IMG/VR virus record: IMGVR_UViG_3300045118_000033
Coordinates: 1-29,633 of that record
DNA length: 29,633 nucleotides
DNA from: a virus
Direction: 5' to 3' (one strand)
Shown here: positions 19,648 through 27,958 of the stretch, piece after piece
Layout of the letters: the number at the start of each line of letters is the position of its first letter
Position numbering within the stretch: position 1 is the stretch's first letter
Notes under the pieces: generated by a model
What the model was told of the DNA's origin: nothing
The model's database searches: none
Seen by the model: the letters and a program-made list of their open reading frames with translations, nothing else
Made by a program: the position numbers and the translations under genes

Positions 19648-21098
19648 TGGTCGTCTTATGGAGTCCTCAGCCTAAACAGAGGTTGGTGTTAACGTGCCCT
19701 TATGATGAGATCTTGTTTGGTGGTGCAGCGGGTGGTGGTAAGTCTGATTGCCTGATTGGGGATTGGCTGGCACACATGCAGACCTATGGGAAGTATGCGA
19801 ATGGTGTTCTGTTTAGGAATAGCTACCCTGAGCTTCAGGAAATCCTAAGGCGTATGGAAGTGTTGTTCGAGCCGTTGAAAGCTAAGTGGAAAGAGAAGGA
19901 TGGGACTTGGACGTTCCATAATGGTGCTATCCTGCGTCTGACCTACCTTGATTGCTTCTCAGATGCTTTGAAGCATAGAGGAAACCAGTTCACATGGAGA
20001 GGGCACGACGAATTGACCATGCGACCTACGGATGAGGAATACGTGTTCCTGGATAGCCGTATGCGTTCTGCTAATGGGGTTCCCTGTAAGACCATCTCTA
20101 CGACCAACCCTGGTGGTCCTGGACATACTTGGGTGATGAAACGGTTCAAGATTGACATCTACCCTAACGGGATGACTCCGATCCATGAGTATTATGACCT
20201 AGAGAAGAACATAAGGATGGAGGCGCATGAGGTTCCTCCTGAGTGGAACAAGGCAGAGAAGGCAGACCTACCAAAGCATATTAGACGCAAGACGCGTATC
20301 TTCATCCCTTCTAAGCTCCAGGACAACGCATTCTTGGACTCAGATGGTATGTATCGAGGCAATCTGCTGTCCCTTCCAGAAGCCCAGAGACGGATGATGC
20401 TTGATGGACGATGGGACATTGTTGAAGGTGCTTTCTTTGATGAATGGGATCCTAATGTTCACACGATACGGGCTTTCACCCCTCCACCGGACTGGAAGAG
20501 ATGGATGGCGGGAGACTGGGGCACAACTAAACCCTATGCCTTTGTTTGGTTCACTGAGGCCCCAAACGGTGAGGTTTACGTATACCGTGAGCTATATGGA
20601 TGCAAAGAAGGGAAGGACAATGAGGGACTGAGAGAAAGCCCTGCTACCGTGGCAGAGAAGATCCTCCAGGTGGAGCAAGAGGCTGATGAATGGATTGGCG
20701 AACGGTATCTGGATGCTTCATGCTTTGATAACTATGAGATGGGAACGTCTGTAGCTGAGCAGTTCCGTCTCAATGGTGTCACCTTTCAGAGAAGCCAGAA
20801 GAAGTTCAAGTCGGGCTCGATCGCCATGTTCCGGGACTACCTCAAGGTAATCAATGGAACCAGTAGGTTCAAAGTGATGACAAATTGTCACCACTTGATG
20901 CGCCATATCCCGCTGGTGCAGATAGATAAGAGTAATGTGGAACAGTATGATAGTGATGGCGCCGACCACGACCTTGATGCTGTATTGTATGGAATCCGCA
21001 GAAATATTAGGACAAAAGAGGAAATTAACGAGGCGAGAGGTATTGGTAACTATAACCGTAGGCTTTTAGCTAAATATGGAGTGTATGGCGCTCATTAA
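19647..21098 (+). CDS. terL: Large terminase subunit (ATPase and nuclease)
   Basis: A 483-aa DNA-packaging motor. Walker A is GGAAGGGKS (25-33), Walker B ends in HDEL with D121/E122, and the coupling motif is TTNPGGPGH (152-160). The C-terminal RNase H-like nuclease shows GDWG (D290) and DHDLDAVLYG (440-449), candidate metal-binding acidic residues. Length is normal. The GTG start overlaps the terS stop (TAGTG), preceded by a GGGGGAG SD. It converts concatemers to packaged genomes at the portal. Its type suggests headful or cohesive packaging, which cannot be decided from sequence alone. Confidence 0.95.
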   Translation: MVVLWSPQPKQRLVLTCPYDEILFGGAAGGGKSDCLIGDWLAHMQTYGKYANGVLFRNSYPELQEILRRMEVLFEPLKAKWKEKDGTWTFHNGAILRLTYLDCFSDALKHRGNQFTWRGHDELTMRPTDEEYVFLDSRMRSANGVPCKTISTTNPGGPGHTWVMKRFKIDIYPNGMTPIHEYYDLEKNIRMEAHEVPPEWNKAEKADLPKHIRRKTRIFIPSKLQDNAFLDSDGMYRGNLLSLPEAQRRMMLDGRWDIVEGAFFDEWDPNVHTIRAFTPPPDWKRWMAGDWGTTKPYAFVWFTEAPNGEVYVYRELYGCKEGKDNEGLRESPATVAEKILQVEQEADEWIGERYLDASCFDNYEMGTSVAEQFRLNGVTFQRSQKKFKSGSIAMFRDYLKVINGTSRFKVMTNCHHLMRHIPLVQIDKSNVEQYDSDGADHDLDAVLYGIRRNIRTKEEINEARGIGNYNRRLLAKYGVYGAH

Positions 21099-21127
21099 TA
21101 TATGTCGCTATATTGGCATCCGAGGGT

Positions 21128-21229
21128 ATGAGCGTGAGTAAACCAAAGAAGACTCCTAAACCTAAGGCTGACCCCAAGAAGATGATGAATTTCCTTCTCA
21201 CGGGCAAAAAGACAAAGGTGAAGAAATGA
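21128..21229 (+). CDS. 33-aa highly basic microprotein
   Basis: A short frame packed with lysine and proline (SKPKKTPKPKADPKK, then GKKTKVKK), whose stop overlaps the ATG of the next gene (ATGA). An ATG at 21128 and a GTG at 21134 are both possible; the GTG has a better spacing to GAGGG. It lies between terL and portal genes. It may bind DNA or another virion protein by charge, or be a capsid-internal peptide; nothing more can be said. Confidence 0.55.
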   Translation: MSVSKPKKTPKPKADPKKMMNFLLTGKKTKVKK

Positions 21230-21591
21230 ACTACCTGTATGGCAATTACGGGCTTGGTCCATGGATTCCTTGGGCTACCGTCTACAATCCTGCGATCAAC
21301 CAAGTGAGTATGCCCGCTCAGTATGCCCAGCTTGCGGCTAGCTCGATGAGGCAGACCAATCCTACTACCCCTAACCCTGTATCACTGTCCATTCCTCACG
21401 AACAACCCATTACTCCAGCCTATACCATTCCAAAGGAACAGCCCATTAATGCCATTCGGGCTACTAATGGTATGCCTGCCAACTTTGGTCAATATAATGG
21501 GTATACTGGTGGATATGGGGCTCAGAATAACCAGTTTGGCAATGTAAACACTGAGATTGCTAATGCTATGCGCATGAGGTTGGGACTGTGA
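21226..21591 (+). CDS. Hypothetical virion-region protein (121 aa)
   Basis: A low-complexity protein rich in Asn, Gln, Pro, Gly and Tyr (NYLYGNYGLGPWIPW at the start; PTTPNPVSL, QYNGYTGGYGAQNNQFGN). No known domain. The composition and the position between terminase and portal suggest a small structural or internal head protein. Its stop overlaps the portal GTG (GTGA), so the two are coupled. Confidence 0.65.
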   Translation: MNYLYGNYGLGPWIPWATVYNPAINQVSMPAQYAQLAASSMRQTNPTTPNPVSLSIPHEQPITPAYTIPKEQPINAIRATNGMPANFGQYNGYTGGYGAQNNQFGNVNTEIANAMRMRLGL

Positions 21592-23531
21592 TCAAAAAAG
21601 GTGTCAACCTATCGCTGCTTCTTCAAGAGGGTGTTGACTTCTGGACGCGGTCTAAGAATGAACGCCTGAAGAAAGAACGCATTTGGTATCAGCTTTGGCT
21701 TGCCTATGACTCGAAGTTTGGCGAGACATGGGATGAGATTGATGACTTCCGTTCCAAACGATACCTGCCCGTGCCGTGGAAGGCGGTAGAGACGGTAAGC
21801 AGCCGTATTGTCCAGTCTGTTATGCCTACAGAGGACTGGTTTGATTGCGTTGGTCGGACGCCTAATGACGATACTGGGGCAAAGATGATGAAGTCTTTGC
21901 TTAATTGGCAGCACTATAAGGCTAGCTTTCGGGTTGAATTTGCGAAACTCATCAAGCATGCCTGCATCTTTGGCAATGTCCCATACTGTATTCACTGGGA
22001 GACGGTAGAGCAGCAGGTTCCTGACCGTGGAGCCTTTGAGATGCGTCTCATGATGCAGGCCATGGGGCAGGAAGACCAGGGGAATGGTGAAATCCCCATG
22101 AAGAAGGTCCGTAAGTATGACGGTCCTGCACTCACGGTTGGGAACATCTTTGACTATGTCCAGGATTTGACCCCAAATAGCCATAAAACAGCTCTCCGTT
22201 GTATGCGCTCGTTCAAGTCTCATGCCTACCTCATGGCTATGAGTGAAGAGAATGAGGATGGGTATAGCGTCTATGACCGTAAGGCTGTGAAGAACCTGAG
22301 TGACCAAAACACCACCAAGGAGTCTTCAGACAGCCTTAAACGCGCCCTAGAGCGTGAGATTGGCATCAACCGATTCCCTGAGGACAAGGTTGAGCTTCTT
22401 CAGCTAGAAGGTGACATTGAAGTTGATGGGAAGCTCTACCAGAACCATATCCTTGTGATTGGCAACCGTCTGGAAGTGCTTCGGTTTGAGCCGAACCCGT
22501 TCCTTCATGGCAAGCCTACTTGGAATATGTTTGTTCTGCATCCTGAGCCCAATGAGACTTATGGACGCGGAATCCTTGAACCGAATATGGGGCTCAATGA
22601 CATCATCCAAGTCCGGGTCAATCAGGTTATTGACGCGAATACCCTCAGTGTGAACCCCATCTTTAAGTTCAAGCGTGATGGCGTGTTTGACCCTGAGAAC
22701 TTTGTGTCTGCTGCTGGGGCACTCATTGAGTGTGCCGACCCCAACAACATTCAGCCCCTTGTGACCCCTAACACAACTGTCAGCTCCATGCAGGAATTGG
22801 GGTTCATCCTCCAGCAGTTCAACAGTAATACCGGCGCTTCTGACAACTTCTCTCAGCCCGGACAGCCTGTAAGTGCTACGGAAGCTAGTATTACCGCTTC
22901 TATGGCAAATAGCTCAATGGCAGAGACTATTAAGCACGTGGAGCATACCGCTGTCATTCCCATGCTAGAAATGGAGATGAGCCTCAACCAGCAGTTGATG
23001 GACCGAGAGACTTGGATACGCATCATCTCTGACGGTGAAGGTCAAGCTGCTGACCCCAAGACTGGTGTTCCTTACCAGATGGGGCCTGCTCCGTTCAAGG
23101 TCACACCTGAGGATATTGCTGGAGAATATGACATCTTCCCGGTTGGGTCTAGCGCCATCGTCCAGAACCAACAGAAGGTTGGTCAAGTCATCCAGATGAC
23201 CACCGCATTCCTCCAGAGCCCCTTGGCGGAGGATATTAACGGACAGCGCTTCCTGAATGAAGCCTACAAGATGATTGGATACAACCGCGCTTGGGTGTTC
23301 TTAAAGACCCCGGAGGAAAAACTTGCAGAACAACAGCAGAAACTTGCTCAACTCGCTTCAGAGCAGCAGATCACTAGCGCCCAACAGCCCGGAGGACAAG
23401 GCGGCATGGGCAAACCTGGTCCAGAACCAGGACCTAGAGGTTCTGCTTCGCTGGCTGGCGTGGCGGAAGGAGGAGAGCCTGGAACTACCAGACCCTCAGA
23501 CGCCCAATTGGCAGCAAATCGCCTTATGTAA
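21588..23531 (+). CDS. Portal protein (head-tail connector)
   Basis: A 647-aa podoviral portal that forms the dodecameric ring at the packaging vertex. The N-terminal region has a membrane-free helical start (WTRSKNERLKKERIWYQLWL) and RYLPVPWKAVETVSSRIVQ, typical of portals that recognise the capsid. The body contains PTWNMFVLHPEPNETYGRG and GLNDIIQVRVNQVIDANT, segments common in podoviral connectors. The C-terminal 80 residues are Gln/Gly/Pro-rich. The start is GTG with GAGG eight bases upstream. The last 209 nt also encode part of another gene in the +1 frame (23323-23595). Confidence 0.85.
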   Translation: MIKKGVNLSLLLQEGVDFWTRSKNERLKKERIWYQLWLAYDSKFGETWDEIDDFRSKRYLPVPWKAVETVSSRIVQSVMPTEDWFDCVGRTPNDDTGAKMMKSLLNWQHYKASFRVEFAKLIKHACIFGNVPYCIHWETVEQQVPDRGAFEMRLMMQAMGQEDQGNGEIPMKKVRKYDGPALTVGNIFDYVQDLTPNSHKTALRCMRSFKSHAYLMAMSEENEDGYSVYDRKAVKNLSDQNTTKESSDSLKRALEREIGINRFPEDKVELLQLEGDIEVDGKLYQNHILVIGNRLEVLRFEPNPFLHGKPTWNMFVLHPEPNETYGRGILEPNMGLNDIIQVRVNQVIDANTLSVNPIFKFKRDGVFDPENFVSAAGALIECADPNNIQPLVTPNTTVSSMQELGFILQQFNSNTGASDNFSQPGQPVSATEASITASMANSSMAETIKHVEHTAVIPMLEMEMSLNQQLMDRETWIRIISDGEGQAADPKTGVPYQMGPAPFKVTPEDIAGEYDIFPVGSSAIVQNQQKVGQVIQMTTAFLQSPLAEDINGQRFLNEAYKMIGYNRAWVFLKTPEEKLAEQQQKLAQLASEQQITSAQQPGGQGGMGKPGPEPGPRGSASLAGVAEGGEPGTTRPSDAQLAANRLM

Positions 23532-23595
23532 GCAAGGAGAGCTAAAACTTATTGAAGATATTGCAGCAACACTAAAAAGTTATTACCCTAAGTGA
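23323..23595 (+). CDS. 90-aa protein overlapping the portal 3' end out of frame
   Basis: Starts at TTG 23323 with GGAGG six bases upstream and runs through the last 209 nt of the portal gene in another frame, then 64 nt beyond it. The part after about residue 38 reads as normal helical protein (NQDLEVLLRWLAWRKEE, PNWQQIALCKQGELKLIEDIAA), and its ending beyond the portal is used only by this frame. Small proteins with a similar W-x-x-I...L pattern follow portals in several podoviruses. The role is unknown, possibly head assembly. Confidence 0.65.
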   Translation: MQNNSRNLLNSLQSSRSLAPNSPEDKAAWANLVQNQDLEVLLRWLAWRKEESLELPDPQTPNWQQIALCKQGELKLIEDIAATLKSYYPK

Positions 23596-23640
23596 CATAA
23601 TCCGACCGAGGGGTCGTAAAACACCGATAAGGAGAGCCAA

Positions 23641-24303
23641 ATGGCAGAGAATGAAGTAGAAAACACCAATATCCCTGAAGAAAACCATGAAACTCCGGTG
23701 GTCGAGGCCCAGGATCGAATGGTTCCTCTTAAAGAGGTCCAGGAATTGCGGGAGCAGTTGAGGCAGCAGAAGGCGATGTTCGACCAGTCACAGGCATATC
23801 AGCAGCAGCTTATGTCTATGATGCAGGCACAGAACCAACCTAAGCAGCCAGAAGTCGATGTTGACCCTGAGATCAAGAAGGCGCTTAGCCCCTACCTGAA
23901 ACCGTTTGAAGAACGCAATGCGAGTCTTGAACGTGAACTCCAGGCGGCTCGTGCTCAGCAGGCTCAGTGGGATGCAGAGCGTTACATTGAACGCAATCTG
24001 CCCAACATCAACGAAATCAGGTCTGACATCGCGGCTTACATCTCCGCCAACTTCACCCCCCAGGAACAGCAGGCGATCCTGTCCAATCCTCGTGAAATCG
24101 TTCACATTGGGAAGCTCGTGGGCAAGGAGAAGAAGGCTACCGTAAAGACTGAAGCTGCTTCGGCGGTTCGTGGTCGAGCGGTAACAGAGACGGGGTCTTC
24201 CATTGTTCGGCCTGAAGGTAAGCAGTCTGGTTTAGAACTCGCTACCTCTGGTAGTGATGATGCTTTCAGGGAACATCTCCGCGCTCGCGGTTTTAACGTC
24301 TAA
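23641..24303 (+). CDS. Scaffold-like head assembly protein
   Basis: A 220-aa acidic, Gln-rich protein with a long coiled coil (LKEVQELREQLRQQKAMF near 30-47; ERNASLERELQAARAQQAQW near 90-110). It sits directly before the major capsid gene, the usual scaffold position. The C-terminal basic tail (FREHLRARGF) resembles the capsid-binding helix of scaffolds. AAGGAG stands six bases before the ATG. Scaffolds guide shell formation and then leave the procapsid. The assignment is by position, composition and length. Confidence 0.75.
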   Translation: MAENEVENTNIPEENHETPVVEAQDRMVPLKEVQELREQLRQQKAMFDQSQAYQQQLMSMMQAQNQPKQPEVDVDPEIKKALSPYLKPFEERNASLERELQAARAQQAQWDAERYIERNLPNINEIRSDIAAYISANFTPQEQQAILSNPREIVHIGKLVGKEKKATVKTEAASAVRGRAVTETGSSIVRPEGKQSGLELATSGSDDAFREHLRARGFNV

Positions 24304-24314
24304 AGGAGACACAC

Positions 24315-25340
24315 ATGGCCGGTCCGGCTACTACTTCCAATTACCCTGCACTTGGCGTATACGTTGAACGTGCAGCCCTTGAGGTTGCAAAGCCTCTTCT
24401 CACTATCAGCAAGTTCGGCAAGAAGGTTACGATCCCTTCTAAGTCCAGCAAGACGGTTAAGTTCCGTCGCGTGGAACGCCTTGCTCCCCTCAATGGTGCT
24501 GATTCTGCCGCCATCAAGTCCCTGGTCGAAGGCATTACGCCCAACGCCGTGAATAGCGCTGTCACCGATCTGAGCTTGACGCTTTCCCAGTATGGCAACC
24601 TCTCTCAGATCACAGATCAGGCTACCTGGATCAATGAAGTGGATGTCAACCAGGAAGAGATCAGCCGTAACGCTGAGAACATGGTTCAGACCATCGAACG
24701 CGCTTACTGGGCTGGTATCGTGGGTGGCACCAATGTTCAGCGTTTGACGGATGATGTTGGTGGTATTTCTGGTGCTGCTCGCGTGAACGTCGCTGGTCGC
24801 ATCAATGCCGCTGCTCTGGACAAGGCTATCCGCACCCTTCAGCAGAACGTTGCTCGCCCGATCACCTCTGGTCTTCGTGCTTCCGGCAATTTCAATACGT
24901 CTGGCGTTCGCGCTGGTTACGTCTGCGTGATTCAGCCCCAGGTCAAGTATGATCTGGAGAAGGTTCCCGGATACATTCCCCTTGCTCAGTATGGCACCCT
25001 TGAGGGGACGCTTGATGGTGAAGTGGGTTCCTACAAGGAAATCCGCTTTGTGGTTAGCACCCTTGCTCAGATCTATCCTGACGCTGGCGCTGCCGTGAGT
25101 GGCACCTACTCCACCACTGGCACTAACAATGACGTGTTCATCAACATGATCTTCGGCGCTGATGCTTATGCGGTTGTGGATCTGGCTGACTCCGCTCAGA
25201 CCTTCTACATCCCCCCCAGTCAGGTCGATCACAGCAACCCCTTGGGTCTGTTTGGCTCGATTAGCTGGAAGGCGATGGCTGGCAGCATCATCCTGAATGA
25301 TGCCTGGCTTATCCGTCAGGAATGCGCTGCTTCCGCTTAA
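24315..25340 (+). CDS. Major capsid protein (N4-gp56 family)
   Basis: A 341-aa shell protein. It shows the N4-gp56-type pattern: a helical N-terminal arm, a charged central strand set (TVKFRRVERL), then ITPNAVNSAVTDLSLTLSQYG, QITDQATWINEVDVNQEEI and a late GSISWKAMAGSIIL segment. These proteins have the HK97 fold. AAGGAG is six bases before the ATG and the gene is followed by a hairpin with a T-run, consistent with high expression. Confidence 0.9.
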   Translation: MAGPATTSNYPALGVYVERAALEVAKPLLTISKFGKKVTIPSKSSKTVKFRRVERLAPLNGADSAAIKSLVEGITPNAVNSAVTDLSLTLSQYGNLSQITDQATWINEVDVNQEEISRNAENMVQTIERAYWAGIVGGTNVQRLTDDVGGISGAARVNVAGRINAAALDKAIRTLQQNVARPITSGLRASGNFNTSGVRAGYVCVIQPQVKYDLEKVPGYIPLAQYGTLEGTLDGEVGSYKEIRFVVSTLAQIYPDAGAAVSGTYSTTGTNNDVFINMIFGADAYAVVDLADSAQTFYIPPSQVDHSNPLGLFGSISWKAMAGSIILNDAWLIRQECAASA

Positions 25341-25352
25341 TGAAATGAAACT

Positions 25353-25388
25353 GGCGGGGTGACAATAGGGTTGCCCCGCCTTTCTCTT
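25353..25388 (+). terminator. Intrinsic terminator/attenuator after the capsid gene
   Basis: GGCGGGG (25353-25359) and CCCCGCC (25374-25380) form a 7-bp GC stem with a 14-nt loop, followed by TTTCTCTT. It probably lets most transcripts end after the capsid gene, lowering expression of the later tail genes. Confidence 0.7.
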
Positions 25389-25399
25389 GGAGAATTGAA

Positions 25400-25744
25400 A
25401 TGGCTTTCACCTTCTCGAATGCTCAGGCTGATCCCGTTACCGGGTTTTATACCTGCACCGCTACCACTGACGCAACTTCGGCTGCTGGCACCTTCTATCC
25501 TGGCTTTAAGCCCCGTTACGTGCGAGTGCTCCAGGTTACGACTCCTGCTATCTATGAATTTGTCGATGGAATGGCGGCTGGCACTATGATTCAGCAGATT
25601 GCTGCTGGCACAACCTCCCTGGTTGGCACCAATGGCATTACGGTGGTTGGTGGCGATAGTGCTACCCCCGCCCAGGCGGCTGTGACACTTGGCACGGGTT
25701 GCCACACGAACAGCGCCACCTTCCGTATCGTTTGCTATAAGTAA
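25400..25744 (+). CDS. Small beta-rich virion protein, possible head decoration
   Basis: A 114-aa Thr/Ala/Gly-rich protein with alternating strands (FTFSNAQADPVTGFYTC, YVRVLQVTTPAIYEFV, NGITVVGGD). Position right after the capsid gene and composition suggest a head-decoration or cement protein, as inference. GGAG lies seven bases before the ATG. Only two or three Cys are present and no enzyme motif is seen. Confidence 0.6.
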   Translation: MAFTFSNAQADPVTGFYTCTATTDATSAAGTFYPGFKPRYVRVLQVTTPAIYEFVDGMAAGTMIQQIAAGTTSLVGTNGITVVGGDSATPAQAAVTLGTGCHTNSATFRIVCYK

Positions 25745-25756
25745 ATGGAGAATACA

Positions 25757-26233
25757 ATGGCCGAGGCCGAAAGCAATCTCAGTAACCAGCCTGAGAAGAT
25801 TGAGAAGAAGCCCATCCACAAGAACAAGGGTGGCCGTCCCCGTAAGGCTCTCAAGCCCAAGGAGGTCATCCTTGAAGTGGAGCAGTCAGCCAAGAAATCC
25901 AAGCGCAATCTTCGAGGTTGGGTGACTGAAAAGGCAGCTGAGATTACGCTTGTTTCCACCCCTGAAGAGGGAGAGACTTGCGTTTTCAAGCTGGGCGATA
26001 GCCCCATGCTGTCCGTTCGTCGTGGCTGCAAACTCGTCGTTCCTTACGATGTGATTAGTCTTCTGGAAGATAGCAAGGTGAAGATCCCCATGACCAAGTG
26101 GGAGAGTGGCAAGCCCGTTGGAGAGTATGAAGTCCTCCACACTCGTTTCCCCTACATCTTCCATGGTGAAAAGACCTGGGACGAATACGAGGCTTTCCTT
26201 GCCGATCAGCGCAAGAAGCCTGATACTGTTTAA
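25757..26233 (+). CDS. AT-hook-bearing protein in the virion gene block
   Basis: A 158-aa protein. The start at 25757 is chosen because GGAG lies seven bases upstream; an ATG at 25745 is the alternative. The N-terminal 45 residues are very basic, with the AT-hook-like core GGRPRK (KNKGGRPRKALKPK), which would bind the minor groove of AT-rich DNA. The remainder is a mixed alpha/beta domain (WVTEKAAEITLV, CKLVVPYDVISLLEDSKV, FPYIFHGEKTWDEYEAF). It may be an internal or connector protein that touches packaged DNA. No known family. Confidence 0.65.
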   Translation: MAEAESNLSNQPEKIEKKPIHKNKGGRPRKALKPKEVILEVEQSAKKSKRNLRGWVTEKAAEITLVSTPEEGETCVFKLGDSPMLSVRRGCKLVVPYDVISLLEDSKVKIPMTKWESGKPVGEYEVLHTRFPYIFHGEKTWDEYEAFLADQRKKPDTV

Positions 26234-26258
26234 CGCAAGGGACAACAGTAAACATATT

Positions 26259-26296
26259 GCCCCTGAGTGGATTAAACCCATTCAGGGGCTTTTGTT
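26259..26296 (+). terminator. Strong intrinsic terminator
   Basis: GCCCCTGAGTGG (26259-26270) pairs with CCATTCAGGGGC (26278-26289), 12 bp with one G-T, loop of 7 nt, followed by TTTTGTT. It is the best terminator in the window, lying between the AT-hook gene and the tail genes. Some readthrough or another promoter is needed for the tail genes downstream. Confidence 0.85.
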
Positions 26297-26308
26297 AAGG
26301 TGAAGATA

Positions 26309-27325
26309 ATGCAGCGATACTATGGGACAGTAACAGACGGGACAACGGGACGGCCTGTAGAGGGTGCGACTGTCACGGTATTCACTTCTGGAGTTACAAA
26401 TCCACTGCCATCTTTGTTTTCTACCGGTGGTAGTGGAACTCCTAGTACTCAGATTCTAAATCCCATTACTACCGATACATTTGGTAATTTCGGGTTCGCG
26501 GCCCCTGATGGCAGGTATGATATCCAGATTTCGGGCGGTAACATGCCTACGCTGCTTCTGCCTAACATCTGCCTGTTTGATAACACCATTTCATATCCCA
26601 GCCCGGCATTAGGAACTGTTACTAGTGTGTCCTTAACTGCACCTTCAATTTTTGCAATAGCTGGAAGCCCTGTTACCGGTTCTGGGACCATTGCCTTGTC
26701 GCTTACCTCTCAGACTGCAAATACATTCTTCGCAGCTCCTAGCGGCAGTTCTGGACAGCCTGTTTTCAGGTCCATTCAATCGTCGGACCTTCCAACAGTA
26801 ATTTCTGGCGCAACAACAGGGAACAACCCACAGCTGCTTCCAATCGTAACCTACGATAACTGGGGACGTATAATTAATGTAGCACAGATGATAAATGCGC
26901 CAAAGTTTAGTGATATTACAAGCAAACCATCAACTGTGTCTGGGTATGGGATTGTTGATGCTGCTGCTATTGGTGCATATAACGCATGGACAAAGGGGCA
27001 GAACTCACAGGCTGTTGCGCTTACCCCTGGAGCGAATGTCAGTGTTGACTATTCATTGAGCAATGTCTTCACGCTCACGCCTACCAGCAACTTTACGCTC
27101 AACAACCCATCTAGCGCTTCGCCTGCGAGTGGTGCAACCATCCAGATTCAATTCACGCAGGATGCTGTTGGGTCGCGTGTCATTAGCTGGGGGAGCAAAT
27201 ACAAGTTCGCCAATGCTACGGCTGGGGTTCTGTCTACAGCGGCAAATGCAAAGGACACGTTGTATGCGACTTACGACGCTGTGAATGACATTTGGCGATG
27301 CGTCCTAAGCAAGAATTTCGCATAG
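26309..27325 (+). CDS. Tail fibre-like protein with spike-type N-terminal domain
   Basis: A 338-aa protein starting at the ATG 26309, preceded by AAGGTG; a GTG nine bases upstream is in frame but less likely. The first 90 residues match the N-terminal domain of the spike at 85-2034: MQRYYGTVTDGTTGRPVEG, TVTVFTSG, NPITTDTFGNFGFAA, GRYDIQISG. The rest is Ser/Thr/Gly-rich and beta-like, with a repeat-like SDLPTVISG segment and a C-terminal WRCVLSKNFA. It is probably a fibre or a tail-attached adaptor using the same docking site as the spike. Confidence 0.7.
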   Translation: MQRYYGTVTDGTTGRPVEGATVTVFTSGVTNPLPSLFSTGGSGTPSTQILNPITTDTFGNFGFAAPDGRYDIQISGGNMPTLLLPNICLFDNTISYPSPALGTVTSVSLTAPSIFAIAGSPVTGSGTIALSLTSQTANTFFAAPSGSSGQPVFRSIQSSDLPTVISGATTGNNPQLLPIVTYDNWGRIINVAQMINAPKFSDITSKPSTVSGYGIVDAAAIGAYNAWTKGQNSQAVALTPGANVSVDYSLSNVFTLTPTSNFTLNNPSSASPASGATIQIQFTQDAVGSRVISWGSKYKFANATAGVLSTAANAKDTLYATYDAVNDIWRCVLSKNFA

Positions 27326-27334
27326 GAGTGAACC

Positions 27335-27958
27335 ATGTGGGGATTCATTCCTGCTCCTGAGACAAGTATCATCTACAAGCCTTCCGCTCTGTCTACCGGC
27401 ACCATGACTAATGCGTCGTATGCATGGGACGCAGATGATGTTCCATGGAATACGGCGGCTACAAAGACGAATATTGGAAGCTCTACCCCAGGAACCCCTA
27501 CCAGTGACACATTGATCTTCGATGGGTTCCCATCGTCTGTTATCAGCGGGAATATCAAGATCCAGATTGTATGGTCTGCCAGAGCAGCCGCTTATTGGTC
27601 CTATGCTGATTCATTTGTATGGCCCGCAGGTGCTTATGGCGGCCTTGGAAGCTGTGCAGTTGTGATTGATGTATCCAAGGACGGTGGAGCATCATATACC
27701 ACCTTGAACAAGATCATTGTTGGTAATGCTCCCCCATCCCAGGTGATGACTTCGCTTGCGTCTCCTTTAACCAACGGTTATACCATCACAAAGAACACGG
27801 ACAGCAGTTTGCCTGTAGCGGCACCAGCTAATATCAATCTCATAAAGGTTAAGGTTAGCACTTATACTGTCACGCCCTCTGGATGGCCTGCGAATAGCCC
27901 TATAGCATCTAGCGGAATCGATTTATCCATTTATGATATTAGTGTAAGGGGTGTCTAA
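27335..27958 (+). CDS. Hypothetical beta-rich virion protein (207 aa)
   Basis: A protein of Ser/Thr/Gly-rich strands (GFIPAPETSIIYKPSAL, GNIKIQIVWSARAAAYW, VSKDGGASYTTLNKIIVG) that looks like a jelly-roll or Ig-like domain. No family is recognised. It lies between a fibre-like protein and the head-tail adaptor, so it may be a fibre accessory or head-surface protein. AGGAG lies six bases before the ATG and its stop overlaps the next start (TAATG). Confidence 0.65.
   Translation: MWGFIPAPETSIIYKPSALSTGTMTNASYAWDADDVPWNTAATKTNIGSSTPGTPTSDTLIFDGFPSSVISGNIKIQIVWSARAAAYWSYADSFVWPAGAYGGLGSCAVVIDVSKDGGASYTTLNKIIVGNAPPSQVMTSLASPLTNGYTITKNTDSSLPVAAPANINLIKVKVSTYTVTPSGWPANSPIASSGIDLSIYDISVRGV

Noticed and set aside
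21609-22307. 232-aa minus strand frame opposite the portal gene
   Set aside because: Antisense shadow; the portal frame has the known domain pattern.
24300-25232. 310-aa minus strand frame opposite the capsid gene
   Set aside because: Antisense shadow of a well-supported gene; no SD and no partner genes on that strand.
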